64,000 bases of DNA from Chionis minor (lineage: Eukaryota > Chordata > Aves > Charadriiformes > Chionididae). The stretch covers positions 241,214-305,213 of the forward strand of contig VZSF01003923.1 in the NCBI GenBank assembly GCA_013398295.1, in the 5' to 3' direction. A program made the position numbers and the translations under genes. The number at the start of each line of letters is the position of its first letter. The first letter of the stretch is position 1. This document shows positions 14,001 through 26,700 of this stretch, piece after piece. The notes beneath the pieces were generated by a model, which made no database searches, had not been told where the DNA came from, and was given only the letters and a program-made list of their open reading frames with translations.

Positions 14001-17000
14001 GCATTAGCTATCCTACATTTAGGTGATCATAGAATCCCCTAGTTTGGAAGAGACATTCAATATCATCAAGTCCAACCATCAACCCAGCACTGCCAAACCC
14101 ACCACTAACCCAGGTGCCTCAGCACCACATTTGCCCAGCTTTTAAATACCTCCAGGGATGGTGATCCCACCACTTCCCTGGGCAGCCCGCTCCCATATTT
14201 GGTAACCCTTTCGGTGAAGAAATTTTTCCTAACATCCAATCTAAACCTCCTCTGGAGCAACTTGAGGCCATCTCATAGAATCATAGAATCATTTGGGTTG
14301 GAAGAGACCTTCAAGATCGAGTCCAACCATAAACCTACACTGCCAAAACCACCCCTAACCCATGTCCCTCAGCACCACGTCCACCCATCTTTTAAATACC
14401 TCCAGGGACGGCGATTCCACCACCTCCCTGGGCAGCCTGTTCCAATGCCTGATAACCCTTTCGGTAAAGAAGTTTTTCCTAATATCCAATCTAAACCTCC
14501 CCTGGTGCAACTTGAGGCCATTTCCTCTTGTCCTATCGCTTGTTACTTGGGAGAAGAGATTGACCCCCACCTGGCTATAACCTCCTTTCAGGTGGTTGTA
14601 GAGAGTGATAAGGTCTCCCCTCAACCTTCTCTTCTCCAGGCTAAGAGTCATTTCCAAGACCCCAGCCAACGGATCCTGCACATTTGGCAGTACGCATGAA
14701 AAATTACTTTCCAGGGACTGAGAGAGGGAGAATCTCTCATGATCCAATTCAAGCCGGGCCGTATCACATTACCTCTGACAAGCAGGTTTGCTGTGGATTT
14801 TGATTTGCCAATGGAGAACTGAATGGTGCCTGTCATATCAGCAGTGGTTTTCAGGATTGTCAGCCGGTGGATGGTGCCTTCTTGCTGCATGATAATGTTT
14901 CTGCCAGCCTGTAAGACCGCTCCGCGTAGAGACCATTTGGGAGGTTTCACGGATGGAATGGATGTCTCGCATTCGAAGCTGGCTTCTTCAGGCTCAGTCA
15001 CATCCTCATCACACAACTCCTTTACTATATTAATGGATTGTTCTGGATGAAGGATGGAACGAGAAAGCAGGGATTTAGGAGTCATGAAAGAACTCTTTCA
15101 TTAACGTCTTGTACACTCATGCCATCTTTTCTGCATTTGAATACTGCACTTACTGGGCTCACAAGGCCTTAAAACATCCTTTATTTCCTATAAAAATAAA
15201 CATATATTGCTGGTCACAGGTCAGACAGTGAAACTATGAAACAACCTCAAGAGAATCCAGATCTCCTGCTTCCCAGTCCTATTTCTAAAGCCACTTTCCT
15301 ATCCTGACATCAAACACTCGGCGCTGTAAAATGGAAAAGAAGGTTCTTTGAAATGCAGATGTTGATAATGGGAAAGACTTTGATTAGCTACAGCAACTTT
15401 TCTCTGAACAACAAACTTTCTCCAGCACATCTGATCAGCTTCTCTGGAACAGGAATTTCACCACTTTCCTTAGGAGAATATACCATATATTCATTTTACA
15501 GGATGTTCCTGCACTTATAAACCTAAAAGGAAACAATATCAAGTGACTTCAAGAAGAAATCAACGCAGAATTAAAATACTTTGAAAGCGATACTGTGTTT
15601 TCAAAGTAAATGACAAGGGCTTTTTATATCAGCCAATCCTCCTTCCAATGCATTCTAGAGGAGAAAAAAATGGTTTACTACCTTCAACAAAGAAATTAGC
15701 ACTGCTTTTGTCATCAAAGGCATCACAAGTGTACGTGTCCTCATCTTCATAATCTGCATCATTGATGATGAGTTTCCGATAGACACCGTCACTCACGATT
15801 TCGTATTTGTCACTAGGGTGAATTTCAACGTTCTTTTTATACCATCTGACTTTGGCATTGGCGCGAGACACCTGGCACTCCAGGAACCCCCGGTGTTTTT
15901 CAAGAGCAATCTTATCTCGCAAAGGCTTCACGATTTTTACAGGCAGCTCTAAAAGAAGTAAGGAAAGATGGAATAATCAGTACAGTTTCTATGAAAGGTG
16001 CCAATTAAAAGCTCATTAGCAATATTTCTTTTATGTTCAGTTAAGTGGATGATGGCAGGAATCCCCCCACACTAAGCACTCAACTAACAGACAGCAAGTG
16101 AGGAGCTAATTAAAGGAAAACTTTTTATCCTTATTTTACCACTTGAGTGGCTGAACCGCAGAGATAATAGGTAATTTACTCAATGCTACGCAGCAGCGCT
16201 ATGGCAAAGCCAGGAATTGATCTCAGATTTCCTGAGCTTCTCATCAGCGTGTTAATTGAAATGTCTTCCTCCTCTCTGTCTCTATCACACCGTTAAGTTA
16301 CACACAAAAAAAAATGCTGCATTCTTTTTAAACACACACCAGAAAGAAAAAATGCAGGAGAAAGTCAACTTACAGTTTTTTGTCCCTCAAAGTTCAAACA
16401 AGACTTTTAATGTCTTAAGGTACAAACCCAACCTCCTGAGAAAATAAACTGCAAAAGTAAATTCCCAGGCTGATATTCCACGTGCAGTAAGGTAGGCAGG
16501 CATTCTTCTTTCCCTGAAAGCTCTAGGTGTTGTTTAACCTCCTTCACATTAAAAGTGAGGGAAGTTGGTTGGTTTGTAACATGAGAGAGCTTAAGTAGTA
16601 TTGGCATGAAAAGCATAATTACCTTTTACAGTAAGCTGGGCACGAGATTCTGCCTTTTCTGCTACAAATTTGATCTCTGCTGCATCTTCAACTTGGACGC
16701 GGGTGTAAGTCAGAGAATAGGTCTTTCCTGAGAAGAGACACACAACCAGACATGGCTTCCCCTGAGCAAACAGCTCCTCTCTCCAAGGCACACCGCCAGG
16801 TTGAGCGTCCTTCATCTGGTCTCAGGGCATTACCACCCACTCTCAGACAGCAAGGCTGACCATTCCCTGACGTCTATGTCCCCGTGTCAAAGGGTAACCT
16901 AACCTCAGATCCTCCAAGGACTGATTGAATGTGGTCCCCACCACCTGCAAAGGACCTGAAACAGAAGGATCCCACCCACTGTCAGATGATACAAATTCCT

Positions 17001-20000
17001 ACCCACCGATGGCAGCACGGGATGGTGCGATGACACCAAATTTGCCTTATTAAAGTTCCCACCATGTCACTGTCCCAACATAGCTACAGCCCCAAAACAA
17101 AAAGGAAATTCTGCTGAACCTTCCTAACCTGATTTTGGAGGTCAGACCCTTCTGCCTAGTTTTCCATACCACCACCTACTCCAAACCTTCCTTATTTAAG
17201 AACGAGATCCCCCTTTTACATCCTACCATCTTGACGCATTCTGATATTGTCGGCAGCCTTCAGCTTGTTGTCATTTTTGTACCACTGGGTTTCGACCTCA
17301 TCGTGTGAAATCTCACAGACAAAAGACGCACTTTCATATTCATTCACTTCCACATCTTCCAGTGGTTTAATTATCTTGATATCTCGGGCTGTGAAATCAT
17401 AGAGACAAATATTGGTTTGGGGTTTCTCCATAACAGTGTGGTGTGTTTACCTTCTGCATACTCACACGGAAAAAAACGGGATTGTGTTTTATTCTAGATG
17501 AGCCTCCCTTTCTGGGTAGTTTCTCTTTTCAACACAGTAAATCTGTTTTATGCTTGAACCTACAGGTAGAATTACCAGCTACAGTGGAGCTCACTGCAAG
17601 ATGATTTTATGGATGCTGGAACTTCACACAGTTTTCAAAAGAAGTTAAACCCGTTAATGAAAGAAAATCTGCCAAGGAAAACTAAACACAAGCCTACAGT
17701 CTCTTGTGTCACCATAAACCTGACTCATTTGCCTGCTTCTCTGCATTCTTTCCTCTTACCCCCTTGTTTTTGTGTCCAGACCAGCCACAGCAACCTCAGC
17801 CACATGTTTTACCCAAGAGATACCTTTTCTTCAGAGTTCCCTGAACTCATATAATCCTCTAACTCTGCAGTTTCGCACTGATCTATGTTAGAACCGATCC
17901 ATATTCTACTGCAGCACTTCCCTTTTGAAAGGGAAAGCCTTGAGACACTTGGGATTAGCCTCAGGAGCAGAGCTCAGATGCAAAGCGGCCGGCATTCAAA
18001 TAGAAACCCATCCCAATCGCAAAGTCGGGGAGAAAAGGGGAGTTCAACAGAGCAGCGCAACAGGACAGGCACTCGTGAAGGTACTGCTGAACCCAAGTGG
18101 CCACATGAGGACAGCATCTAGTAAGCAATAAGAAAGAGTTGATCTGTCTTTTCAGATGTTCCTCTGAGAAACAGCATCTGCCAGGGCACAGCAGATCTGC
18201 CCGGTCAGTAACTGGCCTTCAGCACTAGCTTATCTCTGGTGCTTCGGAGCCCGGTGACAACATACATCTGGCGCTTGACCAGTTGCACAGTGCAACACAC
18301 GGAGGGAAAAAGCTGTCTTGAGCATAAAGGAGAGGGGCAGTCCGAAAGCGCGACGCTTTCCTTGGCATTTACAACATAAAAAGCAGGGCACTTTTTGAGA
18401 TCAGACCCGGGAATTGTCCAGTCCCCTGTGACAACGGCAGAAGCTAAACCAAACCTTGTCAGCACCAGCCACTGAACGTCTGCTTTGTGCCAGGCCACTC
18501 ACTATTTGCTAACTCACAAATCTAGAAGCGCCATTTAAATTCCAGAGACCTGAAATCACTTATGATAAATGGAAAACCAAGGTAGCACCTCTTCCAAAAA
18601 TACTCCTCTAAGGACAAAAGCAAGCACAGGACAGCTCTGCCAGCACTTTCTCACTAGGAAGAGAAAGTTATCCAAAATGAGTAATTGAGAAATACACAAA
18701 CTGTCCACGGAGCATTTCTTGCCATGGAGTAAAAAATAAGGTGTAATTTCCTACTTCAGCCAAACATACCATGAATCTTCAGGGTAGCTGATGTCTTGTC
18801 TTCAGCTGCTTCACAGGTATAGGTTCCCTGGTCTTCATATTCACACTTGTGAATAATGAGGCTTCTCTTATTTCCCTGGGAACTTATCCCCACTTTTTTA
18901 CTTTGCCGGAGCTCCTTCCCATCCTAGAAGGGAAAAGGCCAAACCAGATCACCATCAACTCTTCTACGTCTGCAGCAAGCAAAACAAACGGTCAGATCTG
19001 TGCTTAATTCACCCGTCTCACTGGGCTTAATGGAACTGTGCTTACTGGAGCATATGCTGAAACTTCAGCACAGTGGAAAGTTTTCAAGAAGTAGGAACAG
19101 CTGAAGAACACACATAATATTTGGTTGACCTTAGACACCTATTTGAAGGCTTACGGCACTCTACAGCATTGAGTCCCTTCAGGCATTACCTTGAAGAAAT
19201 GCCCGTACCCTCATTTAAGGGAATTATCAGCTGAGCCCCAAGGAAGGTACATGAATGCCTGAGCTGATCCCCAAATTGACCGCCGGGTGCAAAGGGAATT
19301 GAGGCTTCACCTTAAATCGCAGCTCCCGCTCCTGGGTGAGAACTGCCAGGTGTGAAGTACAGCACAAGACTGCACTGCTGTCAACAGCAGAGCCCACGTT
19401 CTGCACAACAACAGCTCACGAGCTCGCTATAAACTCAAGAGAAGTTTCACTTTCAACCTGGTAAATGCACTCAGTAAATAATTAATACCGACAGCAACGA
19501 ACTGGGCAAGTAAAAGAACACAAGGACAAGAGAGCAACACGAAGAGCTGTATAGCAAAGGCTCAGACTCACATCCCCCGGAAGTGAAATTAAAGGCTCTC
19601 ATTCCCTTCCAGAGAAGTCAGAAATTAAGATACCACCATCCGTTAAGGGCTGTACCTTGAACCACTTAACATCCACGTTGGGCCTGGACAGCTCACACTC
19701 GAAGGTGACCTTGTCCTTCTGAGTTACGTTGACGTCTACCAAAGGCTTGCTGATTCTCACAGGCAATTCTGAAAAAAAAAGAAAAAAAACGAAAGAGAGT
19801 GAGAGAGAAAGTCCAGTTAGTGGGGACTTAGGTCTCCAGGACCACCTGGCACAAGCAGTAATGAACTGGTAGGGCCTAGCTTCCACGTCTGGTAAAACTT
19901 GTGAGAACAAAATCGTATTATTTTGAGCACATTTTCGTTATCCACGTGTTCTGTGGACAATCCTGTTAACATTAGAAGGATACATTACTGATGTACATAC

Positions 20001-20739
20001 TGTTCCTCCTAATGATGTACATTACTGTTCAGTGCTTAACATCCCTTGCAGTTACAAGGAAAGCTTGTTGCCCTCTTAAAAGCCCGCTCTCTGGGTCAGG
20101 AGAAGACAACCACGTCCCACAGCAACCAGGGCATGAGACTTCTGGGTCTGTGTACCTGTCACAGTGAGCTTCCCTGAGGAATGAACGCCATCTCCTTTGA
20201 AGGAGATGAGTCCCGCATCTTCAAGAGTCACCGAAGAAAGAGTCAGTGAATGTTTCTTCCCCAGGACACCAACACTGATATTCGGGGCAGGCTTCAGCCG
20301 AACGCCGTCCTTCTGCCAGGTCCCTTCCACATCCTCATGCGACAACTCCACCTCGAAGGTGACGGTCCCTTTCTCGGAGACTTCAAGGGGCTGAAGACCT
20401 TTCACCAGCTTGACCTGCCTCACTGTAAAAACAAGGACAAGTTGGAGATCTCGCACCCACAGCTGTGAAACAGCCTGAGGACTTCCAAAATAGATTATTT
20501 CCCTATTCCTCAGGCAGGTGCCACCCAATTAAGTGGTATCTGCCAATTAAACAACCATCTTTGCAGGAAGTAAAACCTGTCCGTGACCATATCGCTGGCA
20601 TGGCTGCTACTCTTAAAACGGGTGCTTTCAGCTGGGACAAACAAGTCAGCCAAATGTTGCAGAAAAGGGGCAAACTGGCCCTTTTTCCATCAAGATTCCA
20701 CCACACTCACTGTCTACACCAGAAATAAGCTTTGAAGTT

Positions 20740-20774
<35 letters not shown>

Positions 20775-23700
20775 GGAGTAGGGGCATTCCCGTGCTGGGT
20801 GAGATGGTCACCAATCACCGTCGGGAAGAACCACTCTAGAAGACGACAACACTGCTGTTATTTACACTGGGACCAGGATGCCTGTATTGTAACAGCAAGA
20901 GAGGTGTTGCTGAAAATACTTATTCTGCAGGCACGATTCAAGAGAAAGAAGACGATAATGCAGATAAATAGAGCATAAATGAATAAACAATATTGTTCAG
21001 CTTTTCAGCTTGGAGAAACCAAGGGAGAGAGGGAAGTAGCAGGGAGAGGAAAAAGCTTTTAGTAAAAGGAAAATAAAAAAAATTCATGGTGTGAAGCGCG
21101 TTGACACCTCACAGCTTGAGGGGGACAAAGCATCCGTGTTTTGGGTGCGTATTACCTGTTCCCACCACAAGACATCAGCACTCTATCAGCCAGTAAAATG
21201 GATTTAGTGTTTAAACTTGTCTCACCCTCAAAAGAAATTAAGTTGCCAATTAAAACAACGACAACAAAAAATCCTCTACAAAGCCATGAATTATTCACAA
21301 AAACCTTCAACTCTCATGGGGCCTCCTGGGAATGTTCTGACCTTCCTAGTGCGTGTTTAGCAGAGACAATCCACATTCAGCCAGGATCTGAACACAAAGC
21401 TGGCCAGAAGTGGGCTGAGGACTCTGTTCTGTGGTCACGGTCTGGACCCAGCTCCTGGGCTGAGGACACCACGGCCTCTCTGAGGCACCTGATGGCACCT
21501 GTGCTTACCCCACATAGGGGACAAGAGGGAACAAACAATTACTCCAAAGGTCCCACAGAGGTGGTACAAATACGCCGTGGCTTTATTAACAAACTGTGTA
21601 GAAGCCCAGTACTATTCCCTCCAGGAGGGAAGCAGCAGACTCCACACAATGCCATCTCCTTACACCTTTCCTGTCCCTCCTGTCGCATGTTACACGTCAC
21701 AGCAGGTTTAGAGAGGAACACTCATATCTTTTGCAGGATCCTGTCTAGGTTTCCTCTCAAGGAAACCACACTGATTCCCCTCTTGTCGTCTTCTCCAAGG
21801 TCACGATCACTTAAGCACAAATTTGCCCCAAGGACGTGTCTTGAACCAGACAAATGAGGGAAGTAGGACACTTCCAGGAGCTTGGTCTTTGCTTCCCAAA
21901 CTAAGACACCAGCTCTCCTGGCTTTGCTCATTAGAAGTTGCATCAGTCCCCAACTTCTGATCTGATTTTGCAGCCAGTGCCTGTCCCCATGGGGTACTCC
22001 ATTCTCTAAACTGAGCACAGCGTACCTGCTACTGCGGCCCCTCAAACAGCGCATGGACCAAGGATCAAACTGAAGTTCTCCCAAGGAGACAGCAAAAGGG
22101 ATTTGCAAAAACATTAACTAAATAGTACAGCAGTTTCTAAGTCAGCAAGCGGCCTCCTGGATAAATCCTAACCTAGTGTTGCACGTAGGATGGAAAAAAA
22201 AAAAAAATATCACTTTTTCAATGGTATTATCATCAAGCAGCAATTGCTGGGGAAGGGTAGAACTTTTACAGGATTTATTTTAATGGACAATATTTTGTGT
22301 CCAGAGACTTGATATTTCATACTCATGTTCCCAGTATAATTTCTGCTATAATTAATTGACCTAATTATGCTTTTCCCTGTTGAAAGCTTAGAGGTGTATC
22401 AGAGAAAGAACCACTTTATCCATGACTTACTTATTTAAGCCTTTCACAAGCATCTCCTCCTGGTCACAACTGAAAATCGATACTCAGCCAGATATGTTAT
22501 TGGTTTGACCAGCTCAATTGTTTTTAGGGTGTCCTGGCATCTTAAGATCAGAACAGATGCTCCTCTTTTGATGAAGAAACTTCTACACTTGAGCAAATGA
22601 ACAGATTTTCACATAGCTGTTCCTTATTTACCTTGCTCCGAAAGCAATCTCAAACCAAACAGTATCACAGTCCAGCTTGGTATTTTTTAAAAAAAGGTCT
22701 TCTGAAATCAGGCTAGAGCTGAGCACCAAATAATAGTAGCTCAATTCCCCAGACTACGAGCATTTAAAGAACTTCTGCTGACCTCAATGTAAGCTCAAAC
22801 ACATTCTACTAAAAACCGGCCATTTGCTTAAACGCCATAAAAGTGGAGAATAATTTTAGACTTCTATTTTAGAGTCTTGCTTTTGCTGTAAAGCAGTAAG
22901 AGAGCTTAGAGCCATCTCAGCTGCAGGACTTGGATGCAGAATACATATAGTCCAGGGAGATTCTTGTATACGTCCCCTTTCCTGCTGCATCTCATAATTA
23001 AGGCTTGGATGATCATTTCCAAAAAGAATTCCTTGCTACAATGAGCCGATTCACCTTTTTGATCACGTGCCCTCTCGGATCACCTTGAGTCTCCATCACT
23101 CCATGAAACCATCTCAGTTCATTAACGGAGGAGCTACTTTTTCCAGCGGCACTAAGCATAAGCGATGAGAATGCAGCTGGCTGCCTGGAAAGCACGAACC
23201 AAAATCCTTTCTCCATCAGAATAGGAAGCTTATAAACCAGAGACAGATATACATTTTTGCTTGCGTGACTCATCCTTCACAAAACCACTGCTGGCAGCTA
23301 TCAGGACTATCCAATTACTTCCTATATAAACACTGATCCATCATTTCTGGTTTTACCGCTTGGCTATAGCAACAGTCAGTGCCTAAAACCAGGTGTAGCT
23401 GAATCTACAACCGACTGGTGAAACATCTGGCTGGAAGCAAAACAAGTATCACCCAGAGGCTGAAAAAAATGCCTTGGGGTGCAACGTGTGAAAGAAGGAG
23501 CAGCAAACTGCCCCACACTGCACTGCATTCTTCCACAACATTGTGACCACGGAAGTGGTATTTCTTTATCTTCTGTGGATCTGGTTGATCCCATTTAACT
23601 GAGACAGTAAACCTGAATCTAGGTCTAAATCAGGATCACAGTCACCCATGGTTCCTTGAATACTCAGAAAGACACTCCAGAACGTAATTCAGCACATCTA

Positions 23701-26700
23701 AGGCTTAAAACACTCTCTGGAGCTCTTTTTCTTCTCTGTTGGCTACAGAAGGAGCTAAAAGTGACGCGCTAGATTTAGGCAGCATGGATCCAAGCCTAAT
23801 CTACCAGCTGCTCGTCACTGGTAATGTCTGTTTTTTTCTGGAGCTATTCAGTTTGGAAAAAAGATGAGCAACCACCAACAGAGGCGATAACTGCCCCATA
23901 ACAGTATGCTAAAGCAGTGGGGTTTTTGAGAACTGTCAGCCAGGAATATTTTGCAGATGAAGCTGTCTTAGCAGTGCATGAAAGCGATTTGACACACCCT
24001 GCTCTGTATGAATCAGTCTGTCATCAAATTTGATATCTTTGGCACCATCAGAAGACCACAATATTATAAGGCTGGAAAGACCTAGAAAAATCATCCAGCC
24101 CTTCTCTCCCGCTCTAGGACGCACTCAGCTCTTTACGTCATTCCAGGCAGATACTTCACTAACCTTTTCTTAAGCCCACGATGGAGGCTCCAAAACCTCT
24201 CCAGACAATCTATTCACTCATCCCACCATTAAAAAGCTTTTTTTATTGTATAACCTGGATCTTTCTCATTGCAATTGAAGTCCATTATTTCCTGTCATTA
24301 TCTCCGCATGGAGAACAGATTGTTCCCTTCCCCTTTATAACAGCCTTTTATGTACTTGAAGTCTGTTACCAAGTCCTTCCTTAACTATTATTTATGACCC
24401 ACACAGCACCAATTGGTGGCAGAAGCTTTACAGACAAAATTAGATAGTCCTTAAGTGCTTAAACCCTGTCTTCATCTATCCTGTAACAATCATGACAAAA
24501 GGATGTAGGAAAAAGTACAGAAGTAGAGGGCTAGAGCTGAGACACCATTAGCTTACTTGAAAGGACAGCACCCTCAGAGAGAAGATTTGCTTTTGTAGGG
24601 CTTTTTTAACCCTGACTGAATATAAAGAGACATTCTGAAGGGTGGGTTGCAGAGAAGAATTAGGGCAATGGGTGGCTGAAGAGGGAATGGTTTACTTTAC
24701 CATACAAAGGAAAAAGACAGAGTGTACCAGAGAGTGAGAAGTTTCAGAGAAAGGAGAAGAATCAGCTAAGAACCTTAATGGTCAACAGCATGACTGAAAG
24801 CTGGTAGGATGAGTTGGAGGCACCAAGAATCAGCCAGCTGTTCTCTGTTTACTGCCCTTGCTTCCCCCTCCTCTCAGCCATTTGACTGGTGGCCAAACCT
24901 GTGGTTGTGTCCCCGTGTCCCCATGGCAGGTGGGGATGACTGTGGCCATTGTGACAATGGAAGAGACCAGAATCTACCTTCAAACCCCTGTCCAGGTTAT
25001 ATATAGAACTGGAGATCATTCAACTTACTTTCCACATTAATCTTGGCTTGGGTCTTGTCATCAGGACTCTCACAGCAGTAGAAGCCCCTGTCTGCAAAGG
25101 AGATGTCCTTAACCACCAAGGTATGCATTGTTCCCTCAGCTTTGATCTCTATTTTTTCACTGGGCTTCAATACAATGCTGTTCCTCATCCACTTCACCTC
25201 TGCAGGCTTGGTCAGCTCTACCTCCAAGGTCACCGTGTCCCTCTCTTCAACTGTTCTGGGCTCCAGTTTCTTCTTGAATGAGATTGAGGCCTCTGCCAAC
25301 GGAGAAAAATATTAGTAAGAATGTAGAGGATGCAGAAAACAGACTTTCAGAGAGAATTAAAATGGTGGCTCATATATCTCCAAGTCCCGATACATTCTGG
25401 GCACCAATAATTAATGACGCAAAAGCAGGATTTTCCTGCTGCTAACGATCAGCCAGAGGCACAGCCGCATAAACCAACATAGGTCACAGCATCAGTGGTA
25501 GCCCGTCCAAGGGGTTTTATTGCCACTTACCTCGGACTCTGAGGTTGGCTGTGCTTTCTACACCCTCAGCACTGGCGGAGATTTCAGCTGCATCTTCCAG
25601 CGTCAGATCAGTGATGGTGAGGCTGTGGTTGGTGTCCTTCTGCGAGATCACATACTTCTTGCTGGCTTCAATCTTGACGCCGTTCCTGAGCCAAGTGACC
25701 ACAGCATCACTGGGAGAGACAGTGCACTTGAACACAGCCTCTTTGCCTTCCTCTGAGACCACGCTGTTGAGACTCGTAACGAATTTCACCACTCTGGGAG
25801 CTGATGGATAGGAGTAAAACATTTAGGAGCGTGTTTTTGAGACATGGCGTAAGCACCTTCAAAGAGCCAAAAGATTCAATGATTTTATCAGAAGCATCAA
25901 TTTTTTACTACACGCAATAAGTGATCACAATAATGGATCATCACATTTCCCATCTCTGAGTAAGTTTTGTGTATAAAGATGCCAGAAGAGAGAAGCAAAC
26001 AAAGAAGGGGGAAATAAACCTGTCTTAGATTTGGCATACTTAATTCCAGCCTCCCATGCAATATGAAGGTCAATTTGCCCACGTATTAAGAGACCTGAGC
26101 TCAACAGGCCTGAAAATCATGGTGTTCTTCACAAACAGAGGTTCCAGTGACATTCAGAGAGAGGAAGGGGGAGTTTTTGTCAACATAAGAGACAGCACAA
26201 ACACACGAACAAACTCAGCTTCGCAGCGTTGTTACAGCTGAGGACAAAACCCAAGGATCCCTCTACGTTGTCACCACTAGAGACATACCTTTGGGGGTGA
26301 TGGTAACACTGTTCTTGTCATCTCTGGACTCGCAGGAGTACTCTCCCTCATCCTCAGCCCGGATCCCTGTTATTGTGAGGATGCGTTTGACCCCTTCCTC
26401 GCGAATCTGGAACCGCTTGCTGGGCTTGATCTCAACTCCGTTCCTGCGCCACACCACCTTCCCTTTGGCATGGCTCACGTCACAGGTCAAAGAGACGCTG
26501 CCTCCAATCTCGGCATTAACAGCTTCCAGTTTTTTGGCAAACTTCACTGGGATTTCTGAGAGGCAGAAGGAAAAATTATAAGAAAGGAAAAGATAAGAAA
26601 CTTGTTCTAAGAAACTGGTTCTGGACAACTTTAAAAACCAAAATAATTAAAGAATGAAAGGGGGGAAAAACCCAACCCCAGAACTTCTTTGGGCATCAGG

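Larger units (their letters stand above)
13135..14772 (-). other. Intron between exons 26 and 27
   Basis: CR1 fragments fill much of it (13.16-13.43 and 14.02-14.66 kb); the middle is unique. Confidence 0.8.
20423..25028 (-). other. Large intron between exons 19 and 20
   Basis: 4.6 kb with the AC microsatellite and a possible ancient LINE near 24.2 kb. A 238-codon plus-strand open frame at 21.1-21.9 kb has no recognisable domain and is probably chance. Codon A+TG across the intron shows no missing exon is required. Confidence 0.75.

Noticed and set aside
21141..21857. 238-codon plus-strand open frame
   Set aside because: No domain, signal or family resemblance; it lies in a large intron with mixed composition. 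Chance is the simplest explanation.
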